Positions 14,346 through 16,837 of a stretch of DNA of 16,837 nucleotides are shown in pieces (position 1 is the stretch's first letter; each line of letters starts with the position of its first letter). The notes beneath the pieces were generated by a model, which worked only from the letters and a program-made list of their open reading frames with translations, ran no database searches and was not told the origin of the DNA. The position numbers and the translations under genes are program-made. This DNA comes from a bacterium (GTDB lineage Bacteria; SZUA-79; Acidulodesulfobacterales; Acidulodesulfobacteraceae): the NCBI GenBank assembly GCA_021800745.1, contig JAJYYS010000018.1, positions 1 through 16,837 on the forward strand, written 5' to 3'.

Positions 14346-14377
14346 ATTACATTAAATTACATTTTTATAAATGTAAA
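14346..14377. promoter_or_regulatory. ATTACATT repeat cluster upstream of the permease operon, candidate operator
   Basis: ATTACATT occurs at 14346-14353 and 14356-14363. An inverted near-copy, AATGTAAA, lies at 14370-14377. The second and third copies form a perfect 8-bp inverted repeat, TTACATTT-TTAT-AAATGTAA (14357-14376), whose centre reads TATAAA on the minus strand. It lies 23-54 nt upstream of the permease ATG, a typical repressor location. Confidence 0.45.
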
Positions 14378-14468
14378 ATGTGGATAATCCGTAGAATTCG
14401 CTTATGGGGAAGCCGACCTGACTCCCGTAATTATTCAGTTAATATACATATAATTAATATAAATTTTT

Positions 14469-14517
14469 TAATTTAGATAATTTTATTTTTTTTATTTTCA
14501 ATAAAATAATTAAATTA
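14469..14517 (-). terminator. possible AT-only hairpin after the HME pump gene
   Basis: TAATTTAGATAATTTTATT (14469-14487) can pair with AATAAAATAATTAAATTA (14500-14517), with one bulge and one mismatch. It is 125 nt past the pump's stop on the minus strand. The stem has no G-C pairs, so it would be a poor terminator. Confidence 0.2.
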
Positions 14518-14641
14518 TTATATATCAAAAAAAATTAATATTCAAAAATTTAAATTAACCCAAATCCCGATTTAGGATTAAGAAATTTGCTTATTGAAAT
14601 TTTCATAAACATTCATCCTTAAATAATCCGGTTAATTAAAT

Positions 14642-16837
14642 TTATTTAATATTGCCTGAATTTATTTGCCCGATTTCCCATTTTTTCCAAATAAGGTATA
14701 ATATCGGCAATAAAAGCAGGTTAAGTATCGTAGCCGTGACCATCCCGCCGACCATAGGCGACGCTATGAATTTTGTCATTCTTGCTCCAGTACCGTAGGC
14801 GAACATTGCCGGAAGAAGTCCGATAATGATGGACATCGCCGTCATAACGATAGGGCGGAGCCTTATTATCGAACCTTTAATTACTATCTGCTCTATGTCG
14901 GCGCCGGCTTCGTAATAATTATGGAACGTAAGCTCCAGTACGGAAATCATAACCACCCCTATTTCCGTCGATACCCCCATTGCGGCGATGATGCCTACCC
15001 AAACGGCAATGGACACCGTTATATGCATAAAATAGAGATACCAGAACGCCCCGACTAACGCAAACGGTATTGAAAAAAGCGCCATAAGCGATAACGGGAT
15101 AGATTTAAAGTTAAAATATATCAGAAGAAAGATAATAAATATAGTTATGGGAATTATAACCATAAGCTTGCCATTTGCCCTCTTGAGCGATTTGTATTCG
15201 CCGCTTATGGAATATGTGTAGCCTTTAGGAAACTTAACATACTTATTAATCATATTTTTGGCGTTTTTAGCCCATAATACCATATTTGGGGTATTCAATG
15301 TTATATCAACCGTGTCGTCGGGCGTTCCGCCCTGTGAAGATACGAAGGATGGACCCAGTTCGTATTTTATGTCGGCAATTTCATTAAGCGGTATAAATCC
15401 GCTGTCGGTTTTTACCAGTATGTTTCCCAGAGATTTTAAATTATTTCTATAAGCATAAGGGTATCTGACCGAAAGCGGATAACGGGCTAATCCGTCGTAA
15501 ATAGTGCTTATCGTTTTACCGCCGGCAGAGGAAGCTACCGCCTCATTTACACTTTTAAGCGTGATACCGTAAAAACCCATAGCCCTAGGCTTTGGCTTAA
15601 TCACTATGTAAGGTCTGTTATAAACCCTTTCGGCATATGCGCTTAAAGTTCCTTTTACCATTGAAACGGCTCCCGCTGTTTTTTCCGCCAATTTTTGCAA
15701 GATTTTTACATTGGAACCGTATATCTTTATTCCTATCGGCGTCCTTAAACCGGCGGACGTCATTTCTATCCTGTTTTTAATGGGCATCGTCCATACGTTT
15801 TCGAGACCGGGTATATTTAATGCTTTATTCATTTTGTTTATAAGTTTTCCGACCGTCATTCCCTCCGGCCAGTATTTCCTTCTTTTTAAAACTATCGTCG
15901 TTTCAGTCATACTTAAAGACGCCGGGTCGAAAGCCGTATTTGCCCTTCCCGCTTTTCCGGTTACCATTTTTACTTCAGGAAATTTTTTGATTATCCTGTC
16001 TTCTATTTGCAAGAGTTGCGCCGCATCCGTATAGGAATAACCCGGAGTCGAGGAAGGCATATATAAAAGCGTTCCTTCGTTTAGGGGCGGCATAAACTGC
16101 GAACCGAGCCGGCTGTATGCAAAGTATCCGCTTGCCAAAACAACAGAAAGCAGGATTAAAAATACGGCTTTATGTTTCATAATGAATTTTAAAATAGGTG
16201 AATATAAGAAAACTAAAAACCTGTTTACGGGATTTTTATCTAATGGCATTATCCTGCCTTTAATTAAATAAACCATAAGAATAGGCACAAATACAACCGA
16301 AATGACGGCGGCAAAAAGCATGGAAAATGTTTTAGTATAAGCCAACGGTCTAAACAATGCGCCTACTTCGCCGGTTAAAAAGAAAATCGGCAAAAATCCG
16401 ACCGCTATAATAATAAGCGAATAAAAAAGCGGACGCCCCATCTCTTTTGCGGAATCTACGATAACGAGTTTCCTCGCTTTGTTTTTATCCTCCATATCTC
16501 CGTAAGGAGAAATTTCGGGAGTGTTTTCTAAAATTTCAAGATGGGTATGAGAGTTTTCAATCATAACTATAGCGGAATCCGTCATTGCGCCTATCGCAAG
16601 GGCTATACCGGATAAAGACATTATATTTGCGCTTATATGAAGCATATACATTAGCAAAAATGCCCCCAGAATAGCAAAGGGAATCATAATAACGATAACT
16701 AAAGACGACCTTAAATGGAACAAGAAAAGCATTATGACGAATATGACTATTAAAATTATCATTATAAGCGTAGTTTTGAGCGTTGAGACGGAACGGCGAA
16801 TCAACGTACTCTGGTCGTATGTGGTGATAATCTTAGC
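14642..16837 (-). CDS. heavy-metal efflux RND permease (CusA/CzcA type), C-terminal 731 residues
   Basis: Partial gene: the frame stays open through the right edge, reading AKIITTYDQSTLIRRSV, which matches the family's TYDRSQLIDRAI segment before TM2. About 300 amino-terminal residues lie outside. Heavy-metal (HME) hallmarks are clear: SGIALAIGAMTDSAIVMIENSH with the TM4 proton-relay aspartate, PLNEGTLLYMPSSTPGYSY after TM7, WTMPIKNRIEMTSAGLRTPIGIKI, GLARYPLSVRYP, STEIGVVM in TM10 with the CusA-type glutamate, and SPMVGGMVTATILNLLLLPILY in TM12. It would export metal cations with an adaptor and channel encoded upstream, beyond the window. RIEM retains one methionine of the CusA Cu/Ag triad. 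The positions I align with the other two read I (YGIT) and F (SFVSS), so copper/silver specificity is not assured. Confidence 0.95.
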   Translation of the reverse strand, partial: AKIITTYDQSTLIRRSVSTLKTTLIMIILIVIFVIMLFLFHLRSSLVIVIMIPFAILGAFLLMYMLHISANIMSLSGIALAIGAMTDSAIVMIENSHTHLEILENTPEISPYGDMEDKNKARKLVIVDSAKEMGRPLFYSLIIIAVGFLPIFFLTGEVGALFRPLAYTKTFSMLFAAVISVVFVPILMVYLIKGRIMPLDKNPVNRFLVFLYSPILKFIMKHKAVFLILLSVVLASGYFAYSRLGSQFMPPLNEGTLLYMPSSTPGYSYTDAAQLLQIEDRIIKKFPEVKMVTGKAGRANTAFDPASLSMTETTIVLKRRKYWPEGMTVGKLINKMNKALNIPGLENVWTMPIKNRIEMTSAGLRTPIGIKIYGSNVKILQKLAEKTAGAVSMVKGTLSAYAERVYNRPYIVIKPKPRAMGFYGITLKSVNEAVASSAGGKTISTIYDGLARYPLSVRYPYAYRNNLKSLGNILVKTDSGFIPLNEIADIKYELGPSFVSSQGGTPDDTVDITLNTPNMVLWAKNAKNMINKYVKFPKGYTYSISGEYKSLKRANGKLMVIIPITIFIIFLLIYFNFKSIPLSLMALFSIPFALVGAFWYLYFMHITVSIAVWVGIIAAMGVSTEIGVVMISVLELTFHNYYEAGADIEQIVIKGSIIRLRPIVMTAMSIIIGLLPAMFAYGTGARMTKFIASPMVGGMVTATILNLLLLPILYLIWKKWEIGQINSGNIK

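Larger units (their letters stand above)
14324..14641. other. AT-rich intergenic region between the permease operon and the HME pump gene
   Basis: This 318-nt stretch holds no convincing gene. The part near the permease start carries the ATTACATT repeat cluster. From about 14430 to 14560 it is almost pure A and T, which would be highly bendable and easily melted. It must contain the permease operon's promoter, but no clear -35/-10 pair stands out, and it also holds the 3' end of the pump transcript. Confidence 0.7.

Noticed and set aside
14550..14606. 18-codon open frame on the minus strand (MKISISKFLNPKSGFGLI) with AAGGA upstream, downstream of the HME pump gene
   Set aside because: Too short and within AT-rich intergenic DNA; no conservation can be judged, so it is not called as a gene.

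Overview
The window is AT-rich and almost fully coding. It comes from a Gram-negative bacterium: there are two RND inner-membrane pumps, a TolC-type outer-membrane channel and a periplasmic adaptor. A DsrE-like protein, a nitroreductase, a TauE/SafE anion permease and a cysteine-rich DUF5714-type protein suggest an anaerobic or microaerobic, sulfur- and metal-exposed lifestyle, perhaps a deltaproteobacterial or Desulfobacterota-like lineage. That placement is inference; the sequence here does not fix a taxon. No phage, insertion sequence with a transposase, or CRISPR array is visible.

Layout. (1) 1-323: the amino end of a membrane-anchored protein on the minus strand, running off the left edge, with its own promoter. 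(2) 526-601: tRNA-Ala(GGC). (3) 794-2576, minus strand: a DsrE-like protein and a nitroreductase behind a near-consensus sigma-70 promoter with an adjacent palindrome, then a TetR-family regulator. (4) 2780-6136, minus strand: a beta-CASP metallo-beta-lactamase ribonuclease followed 9 nt later by a two-transmembrane PAS-PAS-GGDEF diguanylate cyclase. (5) 6137-6398: a divergent intergenic region with a 164-bp MITE-like inverted-repeat element and a 26-nt perfect palindrome that places a TTGCAT-17-TATAAT promoter on each strand. (6) 6399-12122, plus strand: DUF167 protein, TolC-like channel, adaptor and RND permease, joined by overlapping stop/start codons. (7) 12139-12155: a hairpin between convergent genes. 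(8) 12165-14323, minus strand: TauE/SafE permease, a small CX5C thioredoxin-like protein and a 17-cysteine DUF5714-type protein, read in that order. (9) 14324-14641: a very AT-rich intergenic region with an ATTACATT repeat cluster. (10) 14642-16837, minus strand: most of a CusA/CzcA-type heavy-metal RND pump, cut by the right edge.

How it may work together. The plus-strand operon encodes a complete tripartite efflux pump of the CusA-like superfamily. The partial minus-strand pump is a more canonical heavy-metal (HME) type. Between them sits a compact permease / redox protein / Cys-rich protein operon that looks like a thiol- or metal-linked module of unknown function. The most unusual DNA is at 6166-6404. 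There, a mirror-symmetric bidirectional promoter and a MITE-like element sit between a ribonuclease gene and an efflux operon, so the ribonuclease mRNA would carry the whole inverted-repeat element in its leader.
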